From CAZTAR01 sp043813895 (GTDB taxonomy: Bacteria > Planctomycetota > Phycisphaerae > UBA1845 > UTPLA1), in assembly GCA_043813895.1 (NCBI GenBank), contig JBDRKQ010000101.1, positions 62,001-126,000 of the forward strand: a stretch of DNA of 64,000 nucleotides, given 5' to 3'. The notes under the pieces are model-generated. The model did not search any database and was not told the DNA's origin. It saw nothing but the letters and a program-made list of their open reading frames with translations. Made by a program: the position numbers and the translations under genes. Below are positions 49,220-58,258 of the stretch, piece after piece. How positions within the stretch are numbered: position 1 is the first letter of the stretch; every line of letters begins with the position of its first letter.

Positions 49220-49309
49220 CGTGGCATGGGTTAGCGAAGCCGCGTGAAGCGGCGGAGCTTACCCGTGGGTTGGGCCTCAAGGTGTTCCCACTCATTACCC
49301 ATGCCACCC
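49220..49309. repeat. Family E palindrome (GTGGCATGGGTTA..TTACCCATGCCAC)
   Basis: A 90-bp inverted repeat with ends GTGGCATGGGTTA and TTACCCATGCCACCC and an inner GCCGCGTGAAGCGGC hairpin. A relative lies at 61871-61978. Confidence 0.7.
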
Positions 49310-49374
49310 AGGCTGAACGCCAACTGCGTACACAGTCTCGAATGCCCGAGACTGCCCAAACCCGAGGACACACC

Positions 49375-49884
49375 GTGGCGACGAGAGCGATCGATCGCAT
49401 CGGAATCGGAACGGACATCCACCGGCTTGAACCCGGCGGACGGCTCCGGCTTTGTGGAATCGAAGTCGAGCACGAAATGCACCTTCACGGCCACAGTGAT
49501 GGAGATGTCGTGCTGCATGCCGTGGCCGATGCCCTGCTCGGCGCCGCCGGCCTGCCCGACATCGGCGAGCACTACCCGGATACGGATCCGCGTAACGCGG
49601 GGCTGGATAGCCGCAAACTTCTGGCAGGCGTTGTGGAAAAGGTCCTGGCGGCCGGTTTCACCGTTGCGAGCCTCGATCTCGTGATTCACGCCGAGCGCCC
49701 CAAGCTCTCGGACCACAAAGAGGCGATGCGGGAGTGCCTCGCGAACCTGCTCGCGCTGCCGCAGTCGCGCGTCGGTATCAAGGCGAAGACGAATGAGGGT
49801 TTGGACGCAATCGGCAGAGGCGAGGCAATTGCCTGCACGTGTGTGGCCGGTCTGGCCTCGCTCGCTGATAGCAACTACTATTGA
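49375..49884 (+). CDS. ispF: 2-C-methyl-D-erythritol 2,4-cyclodiphosphate synthase
   Basis: A 169-aa MEP-pathway enzyme. Metal ligands are in GIGTDIHRLEPG (D-x-H) and the HSDGDVVLHAVADALLGA signature is complete; HAERPKLSDHKEAM and IKAKTNEGLDAIGRGEAIAC follow. It cyclises CDP-methylerythritol phosphate. GTG 49375 has GAGG upstream at good spacing; an ATG at 49342 would add 11 residues. ispD, often fused or adjacent, is not in the window. Confidence 0.93.
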   Translation: MATRAIDRIGIGTDIHRLEPGGRLRLCGIEVEHEMHLHGHSDGDVVLHAVADALLGAAGLPDIGEHYPDTDPRNAGLDSRKLLAGVVEKVLAAGFTVASLDLVIHAERPKLSDHKEAMRECLANLLALPQSRVGIKAKTNEGLDAIGRGEAIACTCVAGLASLADSNYY

Positions 49885-50029
49885 TGCCTGCGAGAATGAC
49901 TACCGCTGATGCTTGAGTGGGCGATAGAACGCGCGTCAAGCCCGCGGATCGCAATCCGTGGGCTTCAAGGAAACACAAGGTGTTCCTTGACCGTTCACGC
50001 CTCAATAGGTGGCTGGGAACGGAAGCTGT

Positions 50030-50104
50030 CTGGCACCGGCGTCTTGCCGGTGGACGCAAGGAGGACAGGTTCCGTTACCTCACCGGCGAGACGCCGGTGC
50101 CACA
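50030..50104. repeat. Family D palindrome
   Basis: TGTCTGGCACCGGCGTCTTG..CACCGGCGAGACGCCGGTGCC, in the leader of cysS. It is followed by CAGGCAAACGTGAAATGCCA, also seen after the 48178 copy. Confidence 0.8.
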
Positions 50105-50156
50105 GGCAAACGTGAAATGCCAGGATAAGAACCCTGCCGGAGGCAACAAGCGAACC

Positions 50157-51668
50157 ATGACACTGCGAGTCTACAACACCCTGTCCGGCGAGAAGGAGCT
50201 GTTCGAGCCGGTACAGCCCGGCAAGGTCGGCATCTACCTCTGCGGCCCGACTGTCTACAAGCCCGCGCACATCGGCCACGCCGTCGGCCCCGTGATCTTC
50301 GACGCAATCAAGCGATACCTCACGTTCAAGGGATTCCGAGTGACGTGGGTCGTCAACATCACGGATGTCGAGGACAAGTTGATCGCGGAGGCCAAGGAAC
50401 GCGGCATGACCGTGCGCCAGTTGGCACGCGATCTCGAACAGAAGTACATCGAGTCCTTGGCCGCCCTCGGCGTCAAATCCATTGACCGCCTGCCTCGCGC
50501 GAGCGAGCACATCGAGGAGATCATCGCCATCGTCCAAAAGTTGGCTGACCAGGACGTCGCGTATGTCGTGGACGGCGATGTGTACTTCGACGTCAGCAAG
50601 GATGCGGATTACGGCAAGCTCACAAACCGCAATCCAGACGAGCAGTTCGCCGGAACCCGAGACGGCCTCGACCATTCGGCCAAGCGGAACCCCGGCGACT
50701 TCACGCTCTGGAAGGCGGCGAAACCCGAGGAGCCCGACGACGTCAAGTTCGACTCGCCGTGGGGGAAGGGACGTCCCGGCTGGCATATCGAGTGCTCCGC
50801 CATGGCCATGAAATACCTCGGCGACACCTTCGACATGCACGGCGGCGGCATGGACCTCAAATTCCCGCACCACGAAAACGAAATCGCCCAGTCGGAGTCC
50901 GCCACGGGCAAACACTTCGCCAAATACTGGCTGCACAACGGACTCACACGGTTCAATACGAAAAAAATCTCGAAGTCTGATCCCGAGTTCCAGGAGATCA
51001 TGACCTCGCTGCAACTGTCTAACCTCCTGAATAGGCACCCCCCCGAGCTGGTGCGGTTCCTGATCCTGCAATCTCATTACCGCTCGCCGATCGACTTCTC
51101 CGACGAGTCCCTCCGATCCGCCAAGACCGGCTTGAACACTTTCTACCGACTCCTGGAACGACTCCATCGCGCCACCAGCGCGGACCCATACAACGCCAAC
51201 ACCCAGGTCGAGCAGATGCGGGAGGCCAAGGTCGATGAGCAGACCGGGCAGTTCATGGACGACGTGATGAAAGGCAGAGTACGGTTCCTCGAATCCATGG
51301 ACGACGACTTCAACACCGCCGGAGCGATCGGCGTCCTCTTCGATATGGCGGGCCTGTTCAATAAATTCATGGACGCGACGCGCCTGGAGAGCCGGCCGAA
51401 CGAACAGCTCCGGCTCATCGTGCAGGCCGCCGCAGGCACGTTCATGACACTCGCCCGACTGCTCGGGCTCCTGGAGGAGCACCCGACCGCCGTCGGCTAT
51501 GCGGACGACGAAAAGACCGCCGAGATTCTCGATCTGCTCGTCGATGTGAGGACGATGGCCCGAAAGGCCAAGCAGTTCGAGATTGGCGATCACATTCGTA
51601 ACAAGCTCGCGGCACTCGGAATCACCCTGGAAGACCGTCCGGACGGCACACAATGGCGCATCGAATAA
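50157..51668 (+). CDS. cysS: Cysteinyl-tRNA synthetase
   Basis: A 503-aa class I synthetase. The HIGH motif appears as AHIGHA; zinc ligands are in YLCGPTVYKP, WHIECSAMAMKYLG and HHENEIAQSE; the KMSKS motif is KKISKSDPE. The C-terminal anticodon-binding helices follow. ATG 50157 (MTLRVYNTL) is the family start; upstream in-frame sequence is a palindromic repeat. The gene overlaps ruvC by 16 bases. Confidence 0.96.
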   Translation: MTLRVYNTLSGEKELFEPVQPGKVGIYLCGPTVYKPAHIGHAVGPVIFDAIKRYLTFKGFRVTWVVNITDVEDKLIAEAKERGMTVRQLARDLEQKYIESLAALGVKSIDRLPRASEHIEEIIAIVQKLADQDVAYVVDGDVYFDVSKDADYGKLTNRNPDEQFAGTRDGLDHSAKRNPGDFTLWKAAKPEEPDDVKFDSPWGKGRPGWHIECSAMAMKYLGDTFDMHGGGMDLKFPHHENEIAQSESATGKHFAKYWLHNGLTRFNTKKISKSDPEFQEIMTSLQLSNLLNRHPPELVRFLILQSHYRSPIDFSDESLRSAKTGLNTFYRLLERLHRATSADPYNANTQVEQMREAKVDEQTGQFMDDVMKGRVRFLESMDDDFNTAGAIGVLFDMAGLFNKFMDATRLESRPNEQLRLIVQAAAGTFMTLARLLGLLEEHPTAVGYADDEKTAEILDLLVDVRTMARKAKQFEIGDHIRNKLAALGITLEDRPDGTQWRIE

Positions 51669-52330
51669 CGCGAAGCACCAGGACCCGCGCCGACGATCGC
51701 AAGCGAGGTCGCGGTGGATCGGAATCCCCGCGGATCATCCGCGTGGCCGGTATCGACCCCGGCCTCGAGCGCACGGGCTATGCCGTCATCGAAACGCCGC
51801 AGCACCGAATCGCCGACGCCGGCATAGTGACATCGACAACATCGAAACCGCTGTCCGAGCGGCTCCATGAAATCGCCGTGGGAATCGAAGAGGTGTTCGT
51901 GGAGCACGACATCCATCTGCTCGTCGTGGAGGACCTCTTCGCCCACTACAAACATCCCCGCACCGCGATTCTGATGGGCCATGCCAGAGGAGTCCTGCTC
52001 CTTGCCGCAGCACGGCGCCACATCGAGGTCGTCAGTGTCTCGGCAACGAAGATCAAGAAGGCCCTGACCGGCAATGGCCATGCCTCCAAGCGCCAGATGC
52101 AACGCGCAGTCATGGCGACGCTGGGCCTCGACAAGATACCCGAACCCGCGGACGTCGCTGACGCCCTGGCGATCGCCGCCTACGGCATCGCGCTCTGTGA
52201 TCGCGACCGCAACCAAACAGAAGAGCCGCGGGCTTCAGCCCGCGCGGCCATCCGAGGATGCGGGGGCCTTGGTGCCACTGGCGGCTCGTCCGCCAGTGCC
52301 CGCAATAGCGAACAACGCACTGGCGGATGA
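51653..52330 (+). CDS. ruvC: Holliday junction endonuclease RuvC with repeat-derived C-terminus
   Basis: A 225-aa nuclease. The catalytic fold begins at VAGIDPGLERTGYAVIE (first Asp) and has VVEDLFAHYKHPRTAILMGHARG and DVADALAIAAYGIALCDRD (last acidic residues). It cuts Holliday junctions held by RuvAB. RuvC normally ends soon after this point; here about 35 further residues (ASARAAIRGCG..NSEQRTGG) come from palindromic repeats, and the stop lies inside a family B element. Its first 31 residues are basic and non-conserved, so initiation could be later than ATG 51653. Confidence 0.92.
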   Translation: MAHRITRSTRTRADDRKRGRGGSESPRIIRVAGIDPGLERTGYAVIETPQHRIADAGIVTSTTSKPLSERLHEIAVGIEEVFVEHDIHLLVVEDLFAHYKHPRTAILMGHARGVLLLAAARRHIEVVSVSATKIKKALTGNGHASKRQMQRAVMATLGLDKIPEPADVADALAIAAYGIALCDRDRNQTEEPRASARAAIRGCGGLGATGGSSASARNSEQRTGG

Positions 52331-52392
52331 GCCGCCAGTGGCACCCATTAACTGGGAACAGCCGCGCGGACTGAAGTCCGCGGCTCCTCGAA
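52217..52392. repeat. Compound repeat at the ruvC end: GCGGGCTTCAGCCCGC hairpin and family B copy
   Basis: A GCCGCGGGCTTCAGCCCGCG hairpin (from 52217), a complete family B copy (52271-52346) and a CCGCGCGGACTGAAGTCCGC hairpin (to about 52386) follow in a row. The first two are translated as the RuvC tail. Confidence 0.75.
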
Positions 52393-52407
52393 GCTCGCGA
52401 GGTTTCG

Positions 52408-53040
52408 ATGATCGTTCGAATCAGTGGATTGCTCAGTGAGATCGACGAGGAGTCCGCGATCATCGATCGTGACGGCATCGCCTACCAGGTGCTCGTCCCC
52501 AGCTACGCCGTCCACGAGCTCGCCGCCAATCGCGGCCGACAGATCACCCTGCACACGCTCGAATACCTCGAAGGGAGCGCCGCCGGCGGCAACCTCATCC
52601 CGAGGCTGATCGGCTTCCTTCATCCCGAGGACCGTGCCTTCTTCCAACAGTTCGTCACCGTCAAAGGCGTCGGCATTCGCAAGGGCTTGCGAGCCCTTGC
52701 GGAACCCGTCGCGAGAATCGCCGCGCACATCGAGTCCGGCGATCTCATCGCCCTGAGGCGATTGCCCGGCATTGGCAAACGCATGACGGAGCAGATCGTC
52801 GCCGAACTCCGCGGTAAGGTCGCCGCCTACGCCTACGCCGCGGAGGACGTCCCCGAAGCCGCCAAACACGCGTTGAGCGACAGCCAGCGAGATGCCATCG
52901 AGATTCTTGTCGCCTGGGGAGATTCGCGGGCGGATGCAGAACGTTGGATCGCCCGCGTGGCCCAACTGCACGACGATCTCGATTCGCCCGAGGCATGGGT
53001 CCGGGCCGCCTATCGCATCAAGAGTGGCACGGAGGCTTAG
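52408..53040 (+). CDS. ruvA: Holliday junction helicase subunit RuvA
   Basis: A 210-aa protein: N-terminal OB fold (MIVRISGLLSEIDEESAIIDRDGIAYQV), two helix-hairpin-helix motifs (TVKGVGIRKGLRAL and LRRLPGIGKRMTEQIVAEL) and a C-terminal domain that contacts RuvB. It binds the junction as a tetramer. It ends 5 bases before ruvB. Confidence 0.95.
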   Translation: MIVRISGLLSEIDEESAIIDRDGIAYQVLVPSYAVHELAANRGRQITLHTLEYLEGSAAGGNLIPRLIGFLHPEDRAFFQQFVTVKGVGIRKGLRALAEPVARIAAHIESGDLIALRRLPGIGKRMTEQIVAELRGKVAAYAYAAEDVPEAAKHALSDSQRDAIEILVAWGDSRADAERWIARVAQLHDDLDSPEAWVRAAYRIKSGTEA

Positions 53041-53045
53041 AAGCA

Positions 53046-54107
53046 ATGGCCAGACAACGCGTCATCGATGGAGAACCCGGCGGTGAACAGGAGGAACGGT
53101 CCAACTGGGCCCTCCGCCCAACGCGGCTCGACGAGTGCATCGGCCAACACAACGTCATCGAACAGCTCCGCATCGCCCTCGACGCAGCCAAGAAGCGCCG
53201 CGAGCCAATGGAGCACGTCCTCCTGGACGGCCCCCCCGGCCTCGGCAAGACCACCCTCGCCCATGTGATCGCCGAAGAAATGGGCGTCGCGGACCGCATC
53301 CGGATCACAAGCGGGCCCGCCATCGTCAAGCAGGCCGACCTCATGGGCATGCTGACAAACCTCGAAACCGGGGCCATTCTCTTTATCGATGAGGTGCATC
53401 GGCTCAACAAGATTGTCGAGGAATTCCTCTATCCGGCGATGGAGGACTTCCGCGTGGACTACACCATCGAAGGCGGGCTCGGCGGACGGACCGTCAACTT
53501 CCGGCTGAACCGCTTCACGCTCATCGGCGCCACCACCCGCGCGGGCATGCTCACCGCCGCCCTTCGAGACCGGTTTGGCCTGCGTTATCACCTCGAGTTC
53601 TACGACGCCGAATCCCTGTTCGAAATCGTTCGCCGCTCCGCACACATGCTGGAGATCAAGGCGAACGACGACGCCCTGCGAACCGTCGCCGAGCGATCGC
53701 GGGGAACGCCGCGCGTCGCCAACCGTCTACTCAGGCGCGTGCGAGACTATGCCCAGGTCCGAGCCGATGGGTCGCTCAACGCCGACGTCGTCGAGAAGGC
53801 ACTCTCAATCGAGGAGATCGACAAGGTCGGGCTCGACCGGCTGGACCGTGCGTTCTTGACGGCCCTGATTGAAACCTACAACGGCGGGCCGGCCGGCATC
53901 GAAGCGCTGGCCGCCACGATGGGACAGTCGCGCGACACCCTCGAGGACATGGTGGAACCGTTCCTCCTACAGCGGGGCTTCGTCACGCGCACGCGGCAGG
54001 GACGTTGTGCAACGCGCCGAACCTACGAACATCTCGGCTTTGAAGCGCCGTCCGAAGAGAACCTCCCCCGGCCGGAAGACGCAGAGCCGGGTCTCTTCGA
54101 CGTCTGA
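53046..54107 (+). CDS. ruvB: Holliday junction branch-migration ATPase RuvB
   Basis: A 353-aa AAA+ motor. Walker A DGPPGLGKTT is at 61-70, Walker B ILFIDEVHRLNK, sensor GATTRAGMLTAALRDRFG, and the winged-helix C-terminus RGFVTRTRQGRCATRRTYEHL. With RuvA it drives branch migration. ATG 53046 is chosen; in-frame sequence upstream overlaps ruvA. Order is ruvC-ruvA-ruvB. Confidence 0.97.
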   Translation: MARQRVIDGEPGGEQEERSNWALRPTRLDECIGQHNVIEQLRIALDAAKKRREPMEHVLLDGPPGLGKTTLAHVIAEEMGVADRIRITSGPAIVKQADLMGMLTNLETGAILFIDEVHRLNKIVEEFLYPAMEDFRVDYTIEGGLGGRTVNFRLNRFTLIGATTRAGMLTAALRDRFGLRYHLEFYDAESLFEIVRRSAHMLEIKANDDALRTVAERSRGTPRVANRLLRRVRDYAQVRADGSLNADVVEKALSIEEIDKVGLDRLDRAFLTALIETYNGGPAGIEALAATMGQSRDTLEDMVEPFLLQRGFVTRTRQGRCATRRTYEHLGFEAPSEENLPRPEDAEPGLFDV

Positions 54108-54132
54108 TTCCGAGCCCCGTTTCCCCCCTCGT

Positions 54133-54160
54133 ATTCTCGCTGTTGCGAGAATTCCTTCTC
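54133..54160 (+). terminator. Candidate terminator after ruvB
   Basis: A perfect 8-bp stem (ATTCTCGC / GCGAGAAT) with a TGTT loop, followed by TCCTTCTC, 25 bases after the ruvB stop. The T-run is weak. Confidence 0.4.
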
Positions 54161-54177
54161 ACACCCCGTGGAATGCC

Positions 54178-54262
54178 AATCCGAGCCCCGAGCGCAAGCG
54201 AGCGGGTCCGAAGAGCTACGGTTTGTCCTCAGAAACCCCGCGCTGGCGCTTGGGGCTCGGAT
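54178..54262. repeat. Family C repeat (AATCCGAGCCCCGAGCGCAAGC)
   Basis: An 85-bp element with inverted ends AATCCGAGCCCCGAGCGC and GCGCTTGGGGCTCGGATT. Other copies: 3089-3157 and 58068-58148 (reverse); partial at 143-182 (reverse) and inside the PfaA-type gene at 37065-37097 and 37523-37568. Confidence 0.85.
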
Positions 54263-54424
54263 TGCACGCCCTCGGCATCAGGCGATAACATAACCGGCAT
54301 GTCTCAACCGCTTGCCTAACTACTCACCTGGACATGTTATGGCACTTGGCTTCCGGGCAATTGATACAACCCTATCCAGCGATTCTCATGCAATCCGGCT
54401 GTGAATAATGCCACGCGCACAAAA

Positions 54425-55024
54425 TTACTGTGCTATCGCATAAGGTGTTCTGCAAACCGATTGGATCGTCTCCGGGTTGCAGGCTGAATGCTCCCAGGCG
54501 GTTTCGGCGGCGTTGACCAGGGCTGCGTAATCGGCGAAGGCTCGATTCGACCAATGATGGCTTCGCAGGTAATGCCACAGGTTCTCCATCGGGTTCAGTT
54601 CCGGCGAGTAGGGCGGCAAGGCGACGATGGAAACGTCCTCCGGAATACGCAACGCTTTGCCGACGTGAAAGCCGGCTCGGTCCCAAACCATGACGAACGC
54701 CTGACGCAAGCTCGTGGGCGAACTGTTCTAGGAAGATATTCATGATCTCGACGTTGATGTGCGGCGAGAGCATCGGACAGAGCCGTGTTCTGTGAACACG
54801 GTGCACCGCCTTCACAGTAGGCGGCATAGAGCCAATCATATCGCGTCTGACGTACCGCCGTGAACCGTTCGGCGAGACACGCCGACAGCTTGGATGATTC
54901 GCGGACACGTCAATCCTCATCGGGCAAGCCAAACCGCCTGAATCCGCCTGGCCAGCCGAGCATCGGCTGTCGCACGGTAGAGCGTGTATAACTCGCCGAC
55001 CCCGTGATGTTCCGAAACGTCCAT
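54425..55024 (-). pseudogene. Decayed IS630-family transposase
   Basis: Read on the minus strand, an intact start (AAGGAGG, then ATG at 55024) gives a typical N-terminus (ELYTLYRATADARLARRIQA). It is cut by a stop after VWLAR. A shifted frame continues GLTCPRIIQAVGVSRRTVH (the helix-turn-helix), then a deletion joins to TRYDWLYAAY. After further frame changes come PHINVEIMNIFLEQF and a C-terminal part with the DDE end FVMVWDRAGFHVGKAL and LPPYSPELNPMENLWHYL. At least three frame breaks and an internal deletion make it inactive. GC is lower than in neighbours. Confidence 0.85.
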
Positions 55025-55115
55025 AGCGACCTCCTTGCCAAAGAATCGAAATCCTCGCTCACCATGAACTATACCGGACATGTCACGAGAGCGCGTGAAC
55101 TTTGTGCGCTGGGTA

Positions 55116-56870
55116 TTACAACTCCGATTCCGGTCGGTCTCGGCCGGATTCGTCGTCGTAGTCTTCCCGGCCTGTCAGGTCTTCAACGATGAACTTCCCG
55201 GGGATGGTCCTTGTGTCGCAAAAGGTGCTCAAGACGTCGGTGATTTCGGAATAGGGGGCGCCCAGACCTTGCATTTGCTGGTCGGTGTCCCGCACCGGCG
55301 TTCCACCCAGAAACTCGATCAGCTCAGCGACGTCGAGAGGTGCGGACAGAGGCGGCGAGCTGCGGTTGTTCCGCTTGTTCGTGAAGATGACTGTGAGGTC
55401 CTTGACGCCTTCTCTCGCGCTGATCTGCGAAAAGAACTTGCGGCCGTCGCGGCGGTCGCCCGGGAACATGGCCGGCGTCTGGCATCGCATTTGCTTTCCA
55501 AAGATGGCAATCCGAGGCGCATCGGAGCGTTGGACGAAAACCAGATACGGCCCTTTGGAGTCGACGACGTCGAGAATAAGGTTGTCTTCGTAGAGCACCT
55601 TGGTTTCGATGGCGGGGTGGGGGCGTCGACGGAGGGCCCTGTAGGCCCTGATCCGCACAGTGGCGCTTCCCTCGTCGAGCAGCTTCCGCAAGTGCTCACC
55701 CGCGCCGTACATCCTCACCGCAAACCCGAGTTCGTCGATTGCCTCATCCTGGTATGGGCTGGCTGGGTCCTTCGCATGTCGGGCAACGACCTCCATGCCT
55801 CTGCGGTCGCCCAGGCGGAGACCGGTCCGACCTGCGTAGTAGCTGACAACCTGCGAGGAATGAACGTAAAGCTCCCGGACGTCCAGGAGACCGATGTCAC
55901 CGACCGCTTCCCAGGCCAGGGCGATCGTCTCGTATGGGGCCTCGGGCAAGACTATCTCATCCGCAAGCTCCTTCGACCGCTTTCGCAGGAAGCTCTCACT
56001 GCCGTTCAGCGGCGTGTGTACCACGCGTTCAAGGAAGAGACGCTTGCGATTGTGGAATCGTTTGGGGATGTGGAGATCAACGAAGCTGGGGCTCTGGCCG
56101 ACAGCTACCGGTTCGTCGGTCGCATACCGGCCGTTAAGCCGCGCGACGATGCGCTGGGCGACGCTGTATCGCGGGTCGTTCAGCACAAGGCGAACCCTCC
56201 GCTCCTCGGAGACGATGCCGCCGCCGAGCCCCCAACCGGTTCTGAGGTCGACCTTGTCCACAGGCTTACCGTCGCGATCAAAGGGGCTGACGAAGATGGG
56301 GCCGGCGGCGGTCGCCAGCGTCTTGCCGCCGATGACACCACTTGGCGTGTCCGCGTAGATCTTCAAGTTGCACAGGAACAGCCTGCCCCCGACCAGGGAT
56401 TTCGTTTGTGAACCCAGGGCGCGGACGACGACATCGAATCGGTCGTCCTTCTCGGCGCCGGCGGGGATGAGGCCGGTGACTTCGACCATCGCCGTGTCCT
56501 TGCTCTCGAGCATCTGCTTGGCCGGCAGGCCGGGAGAACTCGGATCCTGGCGACGACGCATCTCCTTAATTAGGTAGTTCTTGACCATCGTGGGCCCGTC
56601 GCTGCCTCCGGTGTCCACCAGGTCGACAACAAGGCCAAACCCTCGAACGTGCGTGAGTCGAAGGCCGTCAAGGGTCACGAGCGGACTGATGGTGCCTCTC
56701 AGCGAGGGGGTGACCCCATCCGCATCCGGATCAGCGGTGCGTTGCGCGTCCTTGTCCGCTGGATTCCAGAATCGATCCCATTCCTGCTCGGTCACGCAGC
56801 CGACGGCCCCCAAAAAAACGAAGCCGAGGGCTGTGAAGAGCACGGTCAGGCGACACATTCTCACGGGCAT
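55116..56870 (-). CDS. FlgI-like (flagellar P-ring type) lipoprotein
   Basis: A 584-aa protein with a lipoprotein signal (VLFTALGFVFLGAVGCVT, cysteine about residue 25). The first half resembles FlgI: RGFGLVVDLVDTGGSDG, MVEVTGLIPAGAEKDDRFDVVVRALG and SLVGGRLFLCNLKIY match FlgI's GYGLVVGLNGTGD, P-ring pore and SLRGGTLL blocks. FlgI is a signal-peptide protein of about 365 aa, so lipidation and the extra 200-aa C-terminus are unusual. No other flagellar gene is nearby. It may be a P-ring-like scaffold of another envelope structure. ATG 56870 has GGGAGGTGGG upstream. Confidence 0.72.
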   Translation of the reverse strand: MPVRMCRLTVLFTALGFVFLGAVGCVTEQEWDRFWNPADKDAQRTADPDADGVTPSLRGTISPLVTLDGLRLTHVRGFGLVVDLVDTGGSDGPTMVKNYLIKEMRRRQDPSSPGLPAKQMLESKDTAMVEVTGLIPAGAEKDDRFDVVVRALGSQTKSLVGGRLFLCNLKIYADTPSGVIGGKTLATAAGPIFVSPFDRDGKPVDKVDLRTGWGLGGGIVSEERRVRLVLNDPRYSVAQRIVARLNGRYATDEPVAVGQSPSFVDLHIPKRFHNRKRLFLERVVHTPLNGSESFLRKRSKELADEIVLPEAPYETIALAWEAVGDIGLLDVRELYVHSSQVVSYYAGRTGLRLGDRRGMEVVARHAKDPASPYQDEAIDELGFAVRMYGAGEHLRKLLDEGSATVRIRAYRALRRRPHPAIETKVLYEDNLILDVVDSKGPYLVFVQRSDAPRIAIFGKQMRCQTPAMFPGDRRDGRKFFSQISAREGVKDLTVIFTNKRNNRSSPPLSAPLDVAELIEFLGGTPVRDTDQQMQGLGAPYSEITDVLSTFCDTRTIPGKFIVEDLTGREDYDDESGRDRPESEL

Positions 56871-56971
56871 GGACCCACCTCCCAAGTAATCTTGTATACG
56901 GTGTTATCGGCAGGTCCGGCCCGCACTCCTTCTCGCGGTCGAACACCTGTTCTACAGCTCTCAGAGAGCGT

Positions 56972-57976
56972 CTATATGCTGAAATCGAGCATCGTGCCGG
57001 TAGGTTTGCCCTGTTTCGGCGGCCGGACGGTCAGCTCGGGAGCGGTGGTCGTCACCGTACACCCGGCGGGCACGCTGGAGGTCAGGAAGGTCGAGCCGCC
57101 GATCGTGCTGCCCTCGCCGAGGACGGTCTCGCCGCCCAAGATGATGGCGTTTGCGTAGATGGTGACGTTGTCGCGGACCGTGGGGTGTCGCTTGTAGCCC
57201 CGCACCATGCGACCGCGTTCGTCCTTCAGGAAGCTCAGGGCTCCCAACGTGACACCCTGGTAGATCTTCACGTGGTCGCCGATTTCGGTCGTCTCGCCGA
57301 TGACAACGCCGGTGCCGTGGTCAATGAAGAAGCTCTCGCCGATCTTCGCGCCGGGGTGGATGTCGATCCCGGTCTGAAGGTGAGCCCACTCGGTCATGGT
57401 CCGCGGCATAAGCGGGACGTCCATTTCGTAAAGCTCATGCGCGTAGCGGAAGACCGTCACGGCAAGAACACCCGGGTACGCGAGGATGGTCTCGTCAAGG
57501 TTCGCCGCCGCGGGATCGCCGTCGTATGCCGCCTGAACGTCTAGCGCGAGCAGGTCGCGGATATGGGGAATCTTCTCCAGGAACCGCGTGGTCAGGTCCT
57601 GGGCAAGGTCTTCCAGTTCTTGTGCGTCGTCCGCGCCGGCGTCCGGGTCGTACTTGCCGTCCAGCTCGCGTTGGTGGCAGAGACAGCGGAAGAGCTCCGT
57701 ATAGGCCGATTGCGCCAGACGCGGCAGCACGTCGCCGGCGTGATAGCGCACGTTTTGCGAGGTGAGGTTCTGACGTCCGAAGTATCCGGGATAGGATATC
57801 TCGAGCAGCCGCTCGATGATCGTGATGATCTCCCGCTGGCTCAGGAGGTAGCCGCGGTCGATGTGCCGCGTACGCGGCTCGGCCGTGTAGCTGTCGACAA
57901 TCCGACCGACCAACACCTCCAATCGATCATCGATATCAAACTCGCTTGCCGTCGCGCGTCGTCTCTTCGGGCTCAT
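56972..57976 (-). CDS. cysE: Serine O-acetyltransferase (CysE/EpsC type)
   Basis: A 334-aa enzyme with an N-terminal helical domain and a left-handed beta-helix: [40 protein letters not shown] and [19 protein letters not shown]. The catalytic histidines are in DIHPG and IDHGTG. It makes O-acetylserine for cysteine synthesis. It is the longer plant/EpsC-like form. The start at ATG 57976 has AGGTGGGA upstream. No cysK is in the window. Confidence 0.92.
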   Translation of the reverse strand: MSPKRRRATASEFDIDDRLEVLVGRIVDSYTAEPRTRHIDRGYLLSQREIITIIERLLEISYPGYFGRQNLTSQNVRYHAGDVLPRLAQSAYTELFRCLCHQRELDGKYDPDAGADDAQELEDLAQDLTTRFLEKIPHIRDLLALDVQAAYDGDPAAANLDETILAYPGVLAVTVFRYAHELYEMDVPLMPRTMTEWAHLQTGIDIHPGAKIGESFFIDHGTGVVIGETTEIGDHVKIYQGVTLGALSFLKDERGRMVRGYKRHPTVRDNVTIYANAIILGGETVLGEGSTIGGSTFLTSSVPAGCTVTTTAPELTVRPPKQGKPTGTMLDFSI

Positions 57977-58067
57977 GGATTCCCACCTGTCTGTATCGCG
58001 GTCACCGTCACACGCCAGAGATTATTCCTTGTTTCGGCACCCGTGTCGACGCCCGTGTCGAGTCTCC

Positions 58068-58148
58068 AATCCGAGTTCCAAGCCCTAGCAAGGGTTTTCC
58101 AGGACGAACCGCTGTTCGTCGGGTTCGCTCGCTGGCGCTCGGGGCTCG
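58068..58148. repeat. Family C repeat, reverse orientation
   Basis: On the minus strand it reads CCGAGCCCCGAGCGCCAGCG..CTAGGGCTTGGAACTCGGA, a complete but diverged copy between cysE and purA. Confidence 0.75.
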
Positions 58149-58258
58149 GTTGTGGACTTGCTGCTCACGCTCAGAGCGCGCTTTCGCAAGGGGGATCCGA
58201 CCGGTATAACTAGCGAGATCCAACCGCCGCACCGGCGGTTGGAGATGGGTGCTTCCCG

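Noticed and set aside
50105..50156. T-box or other riboswitch before cysS
   Set aside because: The leader is filled by a family D palindrome, and no T-box consensus or specifier arrangement is visible.
49995..51653. Antisense frame (552 codons) opposite cysS
   Set aside because: cysS carries all synthetase motifs on the plus strand; the antisense protein has no recognisable motif.
55080..56411. Plus-strand frame (443 codons) opposite the FlgI-like gene
   Set aside because: The minus strand has a lipoprotein signal, a strong ribosome site and FlgI-like blocks; the plus strand has none.
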